Part shown: positions 46,260 to 59,136 of the stretch, piece after piece | Numbering within the stretch: the first letter of the stretch is position 1 | Layout: the number at the start of each line of letters is the position of its first letter | Assembly (NCBI RefSeq): GCF_026914265.1 | Contig: NC_069136.1 | Span: 29,975,201-30,039,200 of the forward strand | DNA: 64,000 bases | DNA from: Mya arenaria | Taxonomy: Eukaryota; Mollusca; Bivalvia; Myida; Myidae | Direction of reading: 5' to 3' | Position numbers and translations under genes: made by a program | The notes under the pieces: model-generated | Told to the model about the DNA's origin: nothing | Seen by the model: only the letters and a program-made list of their open reading frames with translations | Database searches by the model: none

Positions 46260-47688
46260 TATTTCTTGGCTGATGACAATCGAATATTTACTCTATTTAT
46301 TGGCTGATGACAATCGAGGATTGACTCTATTTATTGGCTGATGACAATCGAAGATTTACTCTATTTATTGGCTGATGACAATCGAGGATTGACTCTATTT
46401 ATTGGCTGATGACAATCGAGGATTGACTCTATTTGTTGGCTGATGACAATCGAGGATTGACTCTATTTGTTGGCTGATGACAATCGAGGATTGACTCTAT
46501 TTGTTGGCCGATGACAATCGAAGATTTACTCTATTTATTGGCCAATACAATCGAGGATTGACTCTATTTATTGACTGATGACAATCGAAGATTTACTCTA
46601 TTTATTGGCCAATGACAATCGAGGATTGACTCTATTTGTTGGCTGATGACAATCGAGGATTGACTCTATTTGTTGGCTGATAGCAATCGAGGATTGACTC
46701 TATTTATTGGCTGATGACAATCGAGGATTGACTCTATTTGTTGGCCGATGACAATCGAGGATTGACTCTATTTAATGGCTGATGACAATCGAGGATTGAC
46801 TCTATTTATTGGCTGATGAAAATCGAGGATTGACTCTATGTGTTGGCTGATGACAATCGAGGATTGACTCTATTTATTGGCTGATGACAATCGAGGATTG
46901 ACTCTATTTGTTGGCTGATGACAATCGAGGATTGACTCTATTTGTTGGCTGATGACAATCGAGGATTGACTCTATTTATTGGCTGATGCCAATCGAGGAT
47001 TGACTCTATTTGTTGGCTGATGCCAATCGAGGATTGACTCTATTTGTTGGCTGATGACAATCGAAGATTTACTCTATTGGCCAATGACAATCGAGGATTG
47101 ACTCTATTTGTTGGCTGATGACAATCGAAGATTTACTCTATTTATTGGCTGATGCCAATCGAGGATTGACTCTATTTGTTGGCTGATGACAATCGAGGAT
47201 TGACTCTATTTGTTGGCCGATGACAATCGAGGATTGACTCTATTTGTTGGCTGATGACAATCGAGGATTGACTCTATTTATTGGCCGATGACAATCGAGG
47301 ATTGACTCTATTTATTGGCTGATGACAATCGAAGATTTACTCTATTTATTGGCCAATGACAATCGAGGATTGACTCTATTTGTTGGCTGATGACAATCGA
47401 GGATTGACTCTATTTGTTGGCTGATAGCAATCGAGGATTGACTCTATTTATTGGCTGATGACAATCGAGGATTGACTCTATTTGTTGGCTGATGACAATC
47501 GAGGATTGACTCTATTTATTGGCTGATGACAATCGAGGATTGACTCTATTTGTTGGCCGATGACAATCGAGGATTGACTCTATTTGTTGGCCGATGACAA
47601 TCGAGGATTGACTCTATTTATTGGCCGATGACAATCGAGGATTGACTCTATTTGTTGGCCGATGACAATCGAAGATTTACTCTATTTA
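46260..47688. repeat. 34-bp minisatellite, about 42 units
   Basis: Head-to-tail units TTGGCTGATGACAATCGAGG followed by ATTGACTCTATTTR. Two main unit types alternate irregularly: GAGGATTGACTC and GAAGATTTACTC. There are also minor changes (GGCCGATG, GGCCAATG, TGATAGC, TGATGCC). The array has no variable spacers between conserved repeats, so it is not CRISPR-like. Confidence 0.97.
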
Positions 47689-47896
47689 CTGCAACTCCAT
47701 ATAACGTAGAGCATATTCGACAGTGAATACAAACATTTATTTCCGTACAGATTTTTTGTCGACCTGCATGATTCTGTAAGGTCGTCTACATTACATAGAT
47801 CGCTTTGCCCTTTACGCATGCGCGAAGTAACTATGATTGATAGTTAAGGCTGTTGTTTTCCGCAGGCAATTTAAGCTTGTAAACGTCATGAAATAG

Positions 47897-48281
47897 ATGT
47901 TTAAAGTGACACTCTAATTTAATATCAATGCATACCCATGTATAATAAACATATATTTTGACTGATAAACCTTTAACTACTTACTTAATAATGCATTTAT
48001 GGAAAATATTAATTACTGATAATAAGATTGTAACCGTGTATTTAATAGCTGAAAAAGCAAAACTATTAAATGATTGGTGAATGCTAAAAGATTTACTGTG
48101 ATCTACTATGATCTGAAATGATAGAAATACTGTGTTTTATACTCATTTCTTTCAAATTAAAATAGGCATCCTTCATTAGAACAATTCTTTTCGACATTTA
48201 TTCATCATTTTTGGAATAATAAAACAAAAATATGAATTGTGGTAAATATTATGTTGGAGTAATAGTGCATCTTTAATCAGC
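47897..48281 (+). mobile_element. short non-autonomous element, copy 2
   Basis: It begins TTTAAAGTGACACTCTAATT and ends AGTAATAGTGCATCTTTAAT. It shares AATGCATTTATGGAAAATAT and TAAGATTGTAACCGTGTATT (in reverse orientation) with the 214-bp copy at 9624-9837. The present copy is longer because of extra internal sequence after about 48100. Confidence 0.6.
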
Positions 48282-49179
48282 CAACAAATCGTATTGACAT
48301 ATATTCAGTACACGATTATAACTGAATTAATGTGACAACATTCATATACAAATCTCATTAACGATTCTTACTTTAAAATGCTCATTATAATATACAGCCA
48401 TTCTAACAATTTCAGTACCATAATGTTCAATATTTTGTTGATCATTTAATATGCATAAAAATCTTAACGAGGTCATTCAAGTAAACTTCTGTACTATGCA
48501 AACATACCTAGGTAATTTTAATAATCTTAATTTTAACAATTTGATGATCTTTAAACGAAAATTATTATAAACGATCATGTTTCGCTGCTTTTCCTTTTTG
48601 GTACAGACATAAATCAATTCTATTTGCTTTCATAATATATTCACTAAGTCGCGACAATTTACCATTGCCCGACACTCTGAAACTGACGCCTTGACGCCAC
48701 AAAGATGAGATATTTTTAGCAGTATTGGATTGTTTCGTTGTACAAACTTAACAGACATTTGTGAATTATTTTGAAGGAAACATTTCGATTCGAGTTATGA
48801 TTTCTTAAAAACTTTGTGAAGAACAACAATGTAACGAAAAACTTACCCGTTTTTTTATATTTCTCTAACTTCCATGATAACTTCAAGCAACTTATCAGCA
48901 TCATCAGTTAGAGACAAGATGGTGAACATATTTTAATATAATTATTTAAATTATATAGAAGACGCTTTTTCACCCCTTGTCCCAAACCCCTGAAATTTTC
49001 AAACAATACAACAAATGGACGGGGCACACACCTTCATTTCCATGAGTTAGGACACACTTTCGCGGAAACCTAGTTTAAACATATTGAGCCCTTTTTTGAG
49101 CAATTAAAGCTCTTTTTTAAACTCTACCATCTCTGACTGATGCTCCTACCTATGCTTTAGCGCAACTTGTTACTGCATC

Positions 49180-49181
<2 letters not shown>
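48282..49181. other. spacer, no gene seen
   Basis: AT-rich sequence with only short open frames and no recognisable exon or repeat on either strand. Confidence 0.5.
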
Positions 49182-49447
<266 letters not shown>

Positions 49448-49612
49448 CAAATATTTGGAAAGCAAAACGAAACGCAACAAACGAAACGAAACGAAAATGG
49501 CATAAACGTAAAACAATTAAAACATCGACTTTAATAAAACTTATTATTAACTTCAGATTCAATGCTTACATCTCTGCTTCTCGTAAGGAAAGAACGAAAT
49601 GTTAAACTTGAA

Positions 49613-49760
49613 AGAACGCCTCCTGAATGATTGAGCATGCTATTAGTAACACAGTGTGACAGAACGCCTCCTCAAATGATTGAGCATGCTATTAGTAACA
49701 CAGTGTGACAGAACGCCTCCTCAAATGATTGAGCATGCTATTAGTAACACAGTGTGACAG
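49613..49760. repeat. 49-bp triplication
   Basis: Three consecutive copies begin AGAACGCCTCCTCAAATGAT and end AACACAGTGTGAC. The second and third are identical and the first differs by a small change, indicating recent duplication. Confidence 0.95.
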
Positions 49761-51187
49761 CAAACTGGTACTAGTATATATACTGGGCAAAATAAATAAC
49801 ACAACGTTGGCATTGTATTTCGCATATTGTTTCTCTGTGAGTACCGCAACGAACAATTCATTCCATGCTTTTAAAATGGAGGTAGTTATTGATAAGTGAG
49901 CAGTCAAAAGTGATTTTTCTGCCTACCAGGTGATACATTTTGGCCCAACACACGCATACGTGAGAAGAGTTCACATTTATGTATAAATCAAATGTGCATG
50001 AACATTGATAAAACGTTTCAAGTTGTAACTGATGTGTTTTCTGGTCTGAAAGTAAACAAGGCAATATAGTGACATAGCTATTGAAGCACAACTTGAAAAC
50101 ATGCCCTTTCATGAATTTCTTTAAATTGTCATTTGTTTGTAATAAAAACCTTAACTAGTTAGTGAGAAATAAACTCCTTGGGGTCAATGAGAACATCTTC
50201 AAAATAATTTTGCATATAAGGTCTGTTGTGGCTTTTTTAATTTAATATTGTTGATAATAATTATGAAAGTGCGACCTAATTCCTCAGCACTTTTAAGTAA
50301 AAAGAAGAATATGTAAGAAGAAAAAAACACGTTATATAGGATATTTTTGTCGTAACTTGTATAATTGAATTCACTCAGATAGTGTTCCCATTTTCTACTA
50401 GCAAACCATCCTTAACAGCACCTTCAGCGAATCGCCATGAAAAGGTTCCTCTCGTCGGACGTTAGTTTTGACATTGAATAAATGTCCTTTTCAATCACTG
50501 TGGTTTATTATTCACGTCTCCCATTTAAGTTGAATTTTCATGGCCAGCCCCTCCTTATTCAGGAGCAATTCATAAAATGGTTCATATCTAAAGACAACAT
50601 TCTAATTATTGAATGAACTGAAATGAAGAAAATTCAATTATTTCGGAAAATGTTGAACAGAATACATGTCAACATCATTGTAACTAGGAGCAAGCTAAGC
50701 TTTGTCACCATGATTTATTTAAATATTTCCAAAACTTTCTTGGGCTTGACTAACAAATTACATTCGGAAGTATAAAAAACGCTCTGCTGTGCGATTTAAT
50801 TGACAAAGAAATATATCAAGCATTTAAAAACACGATTTTCATTCGGTCGTAATATTTTAATTATATCTTTGAAATTCGATTACTATCGTTAAATGTATTC
50901 CAATGTCTTTCCGATAGGCTGGAAAGATATATCACGAGTAAGGTTAAAAAAGTGTTATTCATTGTTCAGACGTGACTTTAGCATATCGGCAATGCCATCA
51001 AATGAATGTGTTTAACCATCCAGAAAATGACGTGCATTGTAAATGCAAATTAATTTTCTTTGAAAACAATGTAGGTTAATTAGCTTTCAAGACTTAACAT
51101 GTTTTAAACAATGACAAAATCATCTAGCATTGATCCATCACTAACAGCGATCGTTCAATACAAAACCTATTCCTATTGTTTATGCTC
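49761..51187. other. spacer, no gene seen
   Basis: AT-rich sequence. I found no exon-like stretch with conserved features and no clear repeat. Confidence 0.5.
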
Positions 51188-54100
51188 GGACATAGGTGAC
51201 ACTATCAGTCTTTAGGCTGACCTACTGGAACCATAGGTGACACTATCAGTCTCTAGTATGACCTGCTGGAACCATAGGTGACACTATCAGTCTCTAGTAT
51301 GACCTACTGGAACCATAGGTGACACTATCAGTCTATAGGCTGACCTACTGGAACCATAGGTGACACTATCAGTCTATAGGCTGACCTACTGGAACCATAG
51401 GTGACACTATCAGTCTATAGTATGACCTGCTGGAACCATAGGTGACACTATCAGTCTCTAGTATGACCTGCTGAAACCATAGGTGACACTATCAGTCTCT
51501 AATATGACCTGCTGGAACCATAGGTGACACTATCAGTCTCTAGTATGACCTGCTGGAACCATAGGTGACACTATCAGTCTCTAGTATGACCTGCAGGAAC
51601 CATAGGTGACACTATCAGTCTATAGTATGACCTGCTGGAACCATAGGTGACACTATCAGACTGTAGGCTGACCTGCTGAAACCATAGGTGACACTATCAG
51701 TCTCTAGTATGACCTGCAGGAACCATAGGTGACACTATAAGTCTCTCGTATGACCTGCTGGAACCATAGGTGACACTATCAGTCTCTAGGCTGACCTACT
51801 GGAACCATAGGTGACACTATCAGTCTCTAGTATGACCTGCAGGAACCATAGGTGACACTATCAGTCTCTTGTATGACCTGCTGGAACCATAGGTGACACT
51901 ATCAGTCTCTAGTATGACCTGCAGGAACCATAGGTGACACTATCAGTCTCTAGTATGACCTGCTGGAACCATAGGTGACACTATCAGTCTCTAGTATGAC
52001 CTGCAGGAACCATAGGTGACACTATCAGTCTCTAGTATGACCTGCTGGAACCATAGGTGACACTATCAGTCTCTAGTATGACCTGCAGGAACCATAGGTG
52101 ACACTATCAGTCTCTAGTATGACCTGCTGGAACCATAGGTGACACTATCAGTCTCTAGTATGACCTGCAGGAACCATAGGTGACACTATCAGTCTCTAGT
52201 ATGACCTGCTGGAACCATAGGTGACACTATCAGTCTCTAGTATGACCTGCTGGAACCATAGGTGACACTATCAGTCTCTAGTATGACCTGCTGGAACCAT
52301 AGGTGACACTATCAGTCTCTAGTATGACCTGCTGGAACCATAGGTGACACTATCAGTCTATAGGCTGACCCACTCCTGACCTACTGGACCATAGGTGACA
52401 CTATCGGACTACAGGCTGACCTACTGGAACCATAGGCGGCACTATCGATCTATAGGCTGACCTACTGGAACCAAAGGCGGCACTATCGATCTATAGGCCG
52501 ACCTGCTGGAACCATAGGTGATACTATCAGTCTATAGGCTGACCCACTCCTGACCTACTGGACCCATAGGTGACACTAGCAGACTGTAGACTGACCTACT
52601 GGAACCATAGGCGTCACTATCGATCTATAGGCTGACCTACTGAAACCATAGGCGTCACTATCCATCAATAGACTGACCTACTGGAACCATAGGTGACACT
52701 AGCAGACTGTAGGCTGACCTACTGGAACCATAGGCGTCACTATCGATCTATAGGCTGACCTACTGGACCCATAGGTGACACTATCAGTCTATAGGCTGAC
52801 CTACTGGAACCATAGGTGGCACTTTCAGTCTATAGGCTGACCTACTGGAGCTATAGGCGGCACTATCGATCTATAGGCTGACCTACTGGAACCATAGGCG
52901 GCACTATCAGTCTGTATGCTGACCTACTGGAACTATAGGCGGCACTATCAGTCTGTATGCTGACCTGCTGGAACCATAGGTGGCACTATGAGTCTAAAGG
53001 CTGACCTGCTGGAACCATAGACGGCACTATCAGACTAAAGGCTTACCTACTGGAACCATAGGCGTACTACCGATCTATAGGCTGACCTACTGGAACCATA
53101 GGCGGCACTATCAGTCTATAGGCTGACCTACTGGAATCATAGGTGGCACTATCAGTCTATAGGCTGACCTACTGGAACTATAGGCGGCACTATCGGTCTA
53201 TAGACTGACCTACTGGATTCATAGGCGGCACTATCAGTCTGTATGCTGACCTGCTGGAACCATAGGTGGCACTATCAGTCTGTATGCTGACCTGCTAGAA
53301 CCATAGGTGGCACTATGAGTCTAAAGGCTGACCTGTTGGAACCATGGACGGCACTATCAGACTAAAGGCTTACCTACTGGAACCATAGGCGTACTACCGA
53401 TCTATAGGCTGACCTACTGGAACTATAGGCGGCACTATCAGTCTGTATGCTGACCTGCTGGAACCATAGGTGGCACTATGAGTCTAAAGGCTGACCTGCT
53501 GGAACCATGGACGGCACTATCAGACTAAAGGCTTACCTACTGGAACCATAGGCGTACTATCAATCTATAGGCTGACCTACAGGAACCATAGGTGGCACTA
53601 TCAGTCTAAAGGCTGACCTGCTGGAACCATAGGTGGCACTATGAGTCTAAAGGCTGACCTGCTGGAACCATGGACGGCACTATCAGACTAAAGGCTTACC
53701 TACTGGAGCCATAGGCGTACTACCGATCTATAGGCTGACCTACTGGAACTTTAGGCGGCACTATCAGTCTATAGGCTGACCTACTGGAATCATAGGTGGC
53801 ACTATCAGTCTATAGGCTGACCTACTGGAACTATAGGCGGCACTATCGGTCTATTGGCAGACCTACTGGAATCATAGGCGGCACTTTCAGTCTGTATGCT
53901 GACCTGCTGGAACCATAGGTGGCACTATCAGTCTGTATGCTGACTTGCTGGAACCATAGGTGGCACTATGAGTCTAAAGGCTGACCTGTTGGAACCATGG
54001 ACGGCACTATCAGACTAAAGGCTTACCTACTGGAACCATAGGCGTACTACCGATCTAAAGGCTGACCTATTGGAACTATAGGCGGCACTATCAGTCTGTA

Positions 54101-54832
54101 TGCTGACCTGCTGGAACCATAGGTGGCACTATGAGTCTTAAGGCTGACCTGCTGGAACCATGGACGGCACTATCAGACTAAAGGCTTACCTACTGGAACC
54201 ATAGGCGTACTACCGATCTATAGGCTGACCTACTGGAACCATAGGTGGCACTATCAGTCTAAAGGCTGACCTACTGGAACCATAGGCGGCACTAGCAGTC
54301 TATAGGCTGACCTACTGGAACCATAGGCGGCACTATCAGTCTAAAGGCTAACCTACTGGAACCATAGGCGTACTATCAATCTATAGGCTGACCTACTGGA
54401 ACCATAGGTGGCACTATCAGTCTATAGGCTGACCTACTGGAACCATAGGCGGCACTATCAGTCTATAGGCTGACCTGCTGGAACCATAGGCGGCACTAGC
54501 AGTCTATAGGCTGACCTACTGGAACCATAGGCGGCACTATCAGTCTATAGGCTGACCTGCTGGAACCATAGGCGGCACTAGCAGACTATAGGCTGACCTA
54601 CTGGAACCATAGGCGGCACTATCAGTCTATAGGCTGACCTACTGGAACCATAGGCGGCACTATCAGTCTATAGGCTGACCTACTGGAACCATAGGTGACA
54701 CTATCAGTCTATAGGCTGACCTACTGGAACCATAGGCGGCACTATCAGTCTATAGGCTGACCTGCTGGAACCATAGGTGACACTATCAGACTGTAGGCTG
54801 ACCTGCTGGAACCATAGGTGGCACTATCAGTA
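51188..54832. repeat. 41-bp satellite, about 88 units, with higher-order structure
   Basis: The basic unit is GGAACCATAGGTGACACTAT then CAGTCTCTAGTATGACCTGCT. The left third (to about 52350) is homogeneous GTGAC/TAGTATG type, with alternating CTGCAGG and CTGCTGG units (about 51840-52200) forming an 82-bp dimer. The right part is GGCGGCAC/TAGGCTG type. There a marker unit (GACGGCACTATCAGACTAAAG) recurs at 53017, 53344, 53507, 53670, 53997 and 54160, i.e. every 163 or 327 bp, which is 4-mer and 8-mer higher-order repeats. The last units (54270-54830) are homogeneous again. Confidence 0.97.
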
Positions 54833-57295
54833 ACATATCGTGATCTTTTTTTCTATGTCGCCGAAGGTGAGCATATAAAAATCTAAACGGCCGTCCGTGT
54901 ATCCGTCTAGTTTCCTGTCCAGGCTGTTACTTTTTCATGCAGGGGAGGATTTTAACTAGACTTGGCACATATGCCCGGTACGGAAATTCTAATATCCAAT
55001 TTCTGACGGTGGCATTTCGGAGGCATTCGTCACTTACCGTGACAGCGTTACTATTTCCATGTTTATTCTCGTATAAATAAGAAGGTCTTGAGAATGCTAT
55101 CATCCCTTGCCAAAAAGCTGCTTTTTAAAAAAAAAATAGTCCTGGAGTCCTTCTTATAAGGGTGTTTCATCCCCTGCCCGGAATAACTTTTTTATCACAA
55201 TAATTTTATCATTTAATATAGTTATTTATAAAATATTATATAATCTAAATATATTAGTTTTACCATCTCTGCCACGTATGGCTGAAAATGACCATGTTAC
55301 AAAGCAATAGCTCGGTAACACTCCTAATTAGTATTGTCTATTAACAGATTTAGGTGTATTTGAATGTACAGAAATAAATGCATGTTCTTAGTTTAAGTCA
55401 TGATGTGCATAAATACAGAACGCAATATATCATTGAACACATCCTTAATGCAAGCTGTTATTACCTCAGATGACAGACAACACATCATCTGTACTTTTAT
55501 AAACAATTCTAACATTCAAACTGTAATCTAAATATTTGTGAGAGAAAAAACACAACACAACGAAACAAAACCCATATCTAATGTGTTTTTGTTGACAATC
55601 ATATATTAACAGCTAAAATCGCACAACTTTCAAACATTGTTTAATGATTTTCACTTCTGTCGTCAAAAAACTGCCAAGTAATTTGAATGTTTGTGAAAGG
55701 CTTTCAACATCTAGTAAAACATCCCTTAACGCTTCTGTTTATTTTTTTCATTAGCGACAGTTGTTCCTACAAGATGGCAATCACTTGAATTGAAGAACAA
55801 AGCACACAGTAATTGAATATTCTCATAAACGCTTGTTTATTCAAAGTCAACAGTCATCTTCTTCCTAAACAAATAAGTGACCATTTTATGTTCCTTTCAT
55901 ACATCAAACTGAGATGGTTTTACGTGATTGATTTCGAATTAAGTTTGACTATGATGTAACAATCGTTGAAAGAAGACGTCCTGGGTTCTGTCATCGGATC
56001 AAATTCTATGTATTGTTCTTATTGAAGTGTACCGACAGCGTACGCAGCTTTTCAATTAGCGAGACAATGTTAATTGCTGGCGCGGGTTGTCTCGTTCTCT
56101 GCCCCTCATCCGGTCGGCGGACAAGATTAAAGCTGCCATCCGCCTGTTATAGATGACTTTCAGTTATGTGGCATTCGCTAATTTTCTCTGTTGAGCAAAG
56201 TCTGCTCAAATTTGCCAAAACACATACAGAACATGTGCTGTATTATATACGGTATATATTTTGTTTTAGGCCCTATCAAATTGTTTTTATGTTTAGCGTC
56301 AACCCGTAGTACGAAAACTAATACCAAAAGCGTCCCTACCCCCCCGGCCGAATACTATATGAGTGACATCGTATGTAGAATATAGACACCAGAGCATTCT
56401 TAGTCCATTCTCAGTTGTCAGATAGTTTTCCACTGCAAAATGAGTTTAAATATACTTAAATTTAAGTTCGTTGAAATTGGATTAAATTATTGGATCTTCC
56501 ATGGCCGAGAGCGTAAGAATGGTTGATTCCGACCCGACCGTAGGGTGTTTTGCGGAAACGAGGTTTTTCCGCAAAACAACCTGCGCGAAGGTCGGGATGA
56601 ACATACACATGTATCTATGGTAGATGCTTTTTCTCCCACCTCAGTTAAACAAAATTAAGTAAAAATGTATTTTTTGCTGGAACTCTTTTGTGCGAAAATA
56701 AGTTCCCTGCATTTTTCGAGTTTCCTCAATATGAGGGCATAAGGTCAAACTATCTTTTGGTACAATGGTCAGAGATGTCAAATTGCATTTTTCGTCTAAC
56801 GAATAACTACGAGACGTGTTTTATTAAACAGGTAGCACACTTTGTCTCACAAAAAAAGACTGCGATTGAAAATAGATAAAACAGCCAAGAAAGTATGATA
56901 GCACTATTATGTTATACTTGTAATGTTGTTCATGCTGTGAATATTCTGGGCCGGAGGTCTTTAATTTACAATGAAATTGATTTGAGTTAATAAAAAGGCA
57001 CTTTATATAGTTTGACAAAGCCATCAGAGTAACATGCATATGTAGATTACTGAAAGTAAGCCACTTTTCAAGCATAAACCCACCTATCTGTAACCATGGC
57101 AAATAGTGATGGTGCAGCTTTAACTGGGATCATTTCCATAACAGCTGAGCGCATTTACTCGATACGCTATCAAAGACATCGGGTGTAGAAGATATCGGAC
57201 CAGCTACGCGAGTGCATCTCAGGGGTCTCAATTACCGCAAATTCACCACGAAAAAATAGCTCAACCCGTTAATGGACATTAGATCAGGAACAATA
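54833..57295. other. spacer and upstream region of the LamG/PAN gene
   Basis: 2.5 kb without a recognisable gene. It includes a strong short inverted repeat (56546-56578). The last few hundred bases should hold the promoter of the gene starting at 57296; no TATA box stands out. Confidence 0.5.
56546..56578. repeat. perfect 13-bp stem-loop
   Basis: TGTTTTGCGGAAA and TTTCCGCAAAACA form a perfect inverted repeat around a 7-base loop. GACCCGACC upstream and GGTCGGG downstream can extend the pairing after a bulge. The GC-richer surroundings (about 56500-56610, with a tRNA-like TGGCCGAGAGCGTAAG) suggest a small repeat or SINE-like element. Confidence 0.7.
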
Positions 57296-58431
57296 ATGAA
57301 GCTGCTCTTGGTTCTACTAAGTGGTACGTTCATTGTTTTACGTTATCCATTAAAATTGATTCAATCTTGACAAATATTTATCTGAAATGTACTTAATATT
57401 TGAGTTGAATGAGCTTGCATGTGTTGCTTTTTTCTCCAGGCTGCCTCCACGGCCTGTTGGCTTACTCTAAGCCAATCTCCATATGGCCCCTGTACAGTGT
57501 TAACCCGACGTATGATTTAAGGACACAGACTTCCGCCGGAAAGGCGGGCTGCTCGCTGTCCACCGGAGACCCATTTTCGCCAACATTGGATTACTCGTCC
57601 GTCCGTTTCCAGAGCTCACCGCTGTCCGTTGTTGACCTTCCGGTGCCAGGTTTGGAGACGGAAATTGAAGATTTCTCAGTTGTTGTTACTATAAAGGCAT
57701 CTTCAGCCACTTCCGGGACAATTTTTCATTTCGTTGCTACTGATAATACCGGTGCTGGAATACACGAAATGAGTCTACTGTTTGATGAAACGAGCACTGT
57801 TCTACATGTCAAAGACGATAATGGAAGAAGTAAAGGAGAAATTACGGCTTCGCCACAAATAACTATCGCCAATGTAGGTGAGTGGATATCGTTCGCTGTA
57901 AGTTATGACGCCAGCAAACAAGAAATAAGGTTGTTTACAAACATAGACAGTCATCTGGGAACCGTTAAGCTTTCAGGAGGTGTTTGTTTGGGTCAGCCAG
58001 GAATCATTCGGCTTGGACGTCCACAGGAAGGCAGTAACGGACCATATTTTAGCGGGGATATGATCTGTTGTGCTTTGTATAACAACAGGTTTGCAGAGGG
58101 GGACTTTTCTCAGTATATTAGTGAATGTCAAAACAACAGTTGGCCAAATCCATATCCGTCAAACACAGCTTCAAATGACTGTGTCTCATACAACGGGTAC
58201 TTTAACGCAGATCAGAAAAACGTTGCCGTAGCTACTTCTATAGCCACACTAGTCACGCGGATAACAAAGTCTCGTGTGCAGTGCGCAGATGCGTGCGAAT
58301 CGCATGCAGATTGTGTTTCGTTTACCTTCACCGTTTCTGACCGAATGTGCCGCTTATATGAGGCAGTTCATGGAAGTTTGGTAGCTAGCGATGGTACTAA
58401 CTATTACATCCGGCGAGACCAATGTTGTTGA
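57296..58431 (+). CDS. secreted LamG-like plus PAN/Apple protein, 2 exons
   Basis: Exon 1 (57296-57323) encodes the signal-peptide start MKLLLVLLS. It splices at GTACGT to an acceptor CTCCAG before 57440, and exon 2 runs to the stop at 58431, giving 339 aa. The hydrophobic leader MKLLLVLLSGCLHGLLA predicts secretion. Residues about 40-225 look like a concanavalin A/LamG-type beta sandwich (EDFSVVVTIKA, GEWISFAVSYD, KQEIRLFTN, GIIRLGRPQEG, YFSGDMICCALYN). Residues about 250-335 look like a PAN/Apple domain with CADACESHADCVSFTF and CRLYE. Both are binding folds, so a role in glycan or matrix binding is inferred, not shown. The open frame that begins at 57409 inside the intron is an alternative start, but the leader peptide argues for the spliced form. 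Confidence 0.85.
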
Positions 58432-58596
58432 AAGCGTTTGTGTCTGAGTTAACACTGGATACAGTTTCCAAGTTCAGAAAGCGGCCGGTAGTGTTTTCAC
58501 TAGCGGAATCAGGGAAATGTATTGGGGACTGAAGAAGATCGTATCGATACCGAGGAAAATAACCATACTTGTGAAATATTCATCGAAGGAAGAACT

Positions 58597-58866
58597 ATTA
58601 AGCCTTTGATGCCAAAAAGGGGTAAAATTACAACAAACAAAGCTGAATACTAGTATTTTACTGTATCTTTACTAAAAAGTTCTCATATTAAGCCTTTGAT
58701 GCCAAAAAGGGGTAAAATTACAACAAACAAAGCTGAATACTAGTATTTTACTGTATCTTTACTAAAAAGTTCTCATATTAAGCCTTTGATGCCAAAAAGG
58801 GGTAAAATTACAACAAACAAAGCTGTATATTAGTATTTAACTGTATCTTTACTAAAAAAAGTTCTC
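58597..58866 (+). repeat. 90-bp triplication in the LamG/PAN 3' UTR
   Basis: Three tandem copies at a 90-bp period (starts 58597, 58687, 58777) begin ATTAAGCCTTTGATGCCAAA. The first two are identical. They lie between the stop codon and the poly(A) signal, so they should be transcribed. Confidence 0.95.
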
Positions 58867-58882
58867 TGATAACATTGATACT

Positions 58883-58888
58883 AATAAA
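58883..58888 (+). terminator. poly(A) signal of the LamG/PAN gene
   Basis: AATAAA lies about 450 bp after the stop codon and directly after the 90-bp triplication. A T-rich stretch with TGTTGTTGTTTTTT follows about 35 bp later, as expected of a downstream element. Confidence 0.6.
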
Positions 58889-59136
58889 ACATATAATAGG
58901 TGCAGTGAAACACATGATTTGTCTGTTGTTGTTTTTTAATAATATGGCCCCCAGCTTATGCGGTAAGAAGAAGCATGAAAATATAAAACGGTGAAACAGT
59001 CATCTAAGAAAATGTCTCCACGCCTCAATTAAAAAAATGGATGGAAATCTAGCAATTAATTTATATCGGCATGCTATGGCCGTAAACAAATGTGTAGAGT
59101 ATATGTAAATGAACGGTATTTGGAATCTGAATTAAA

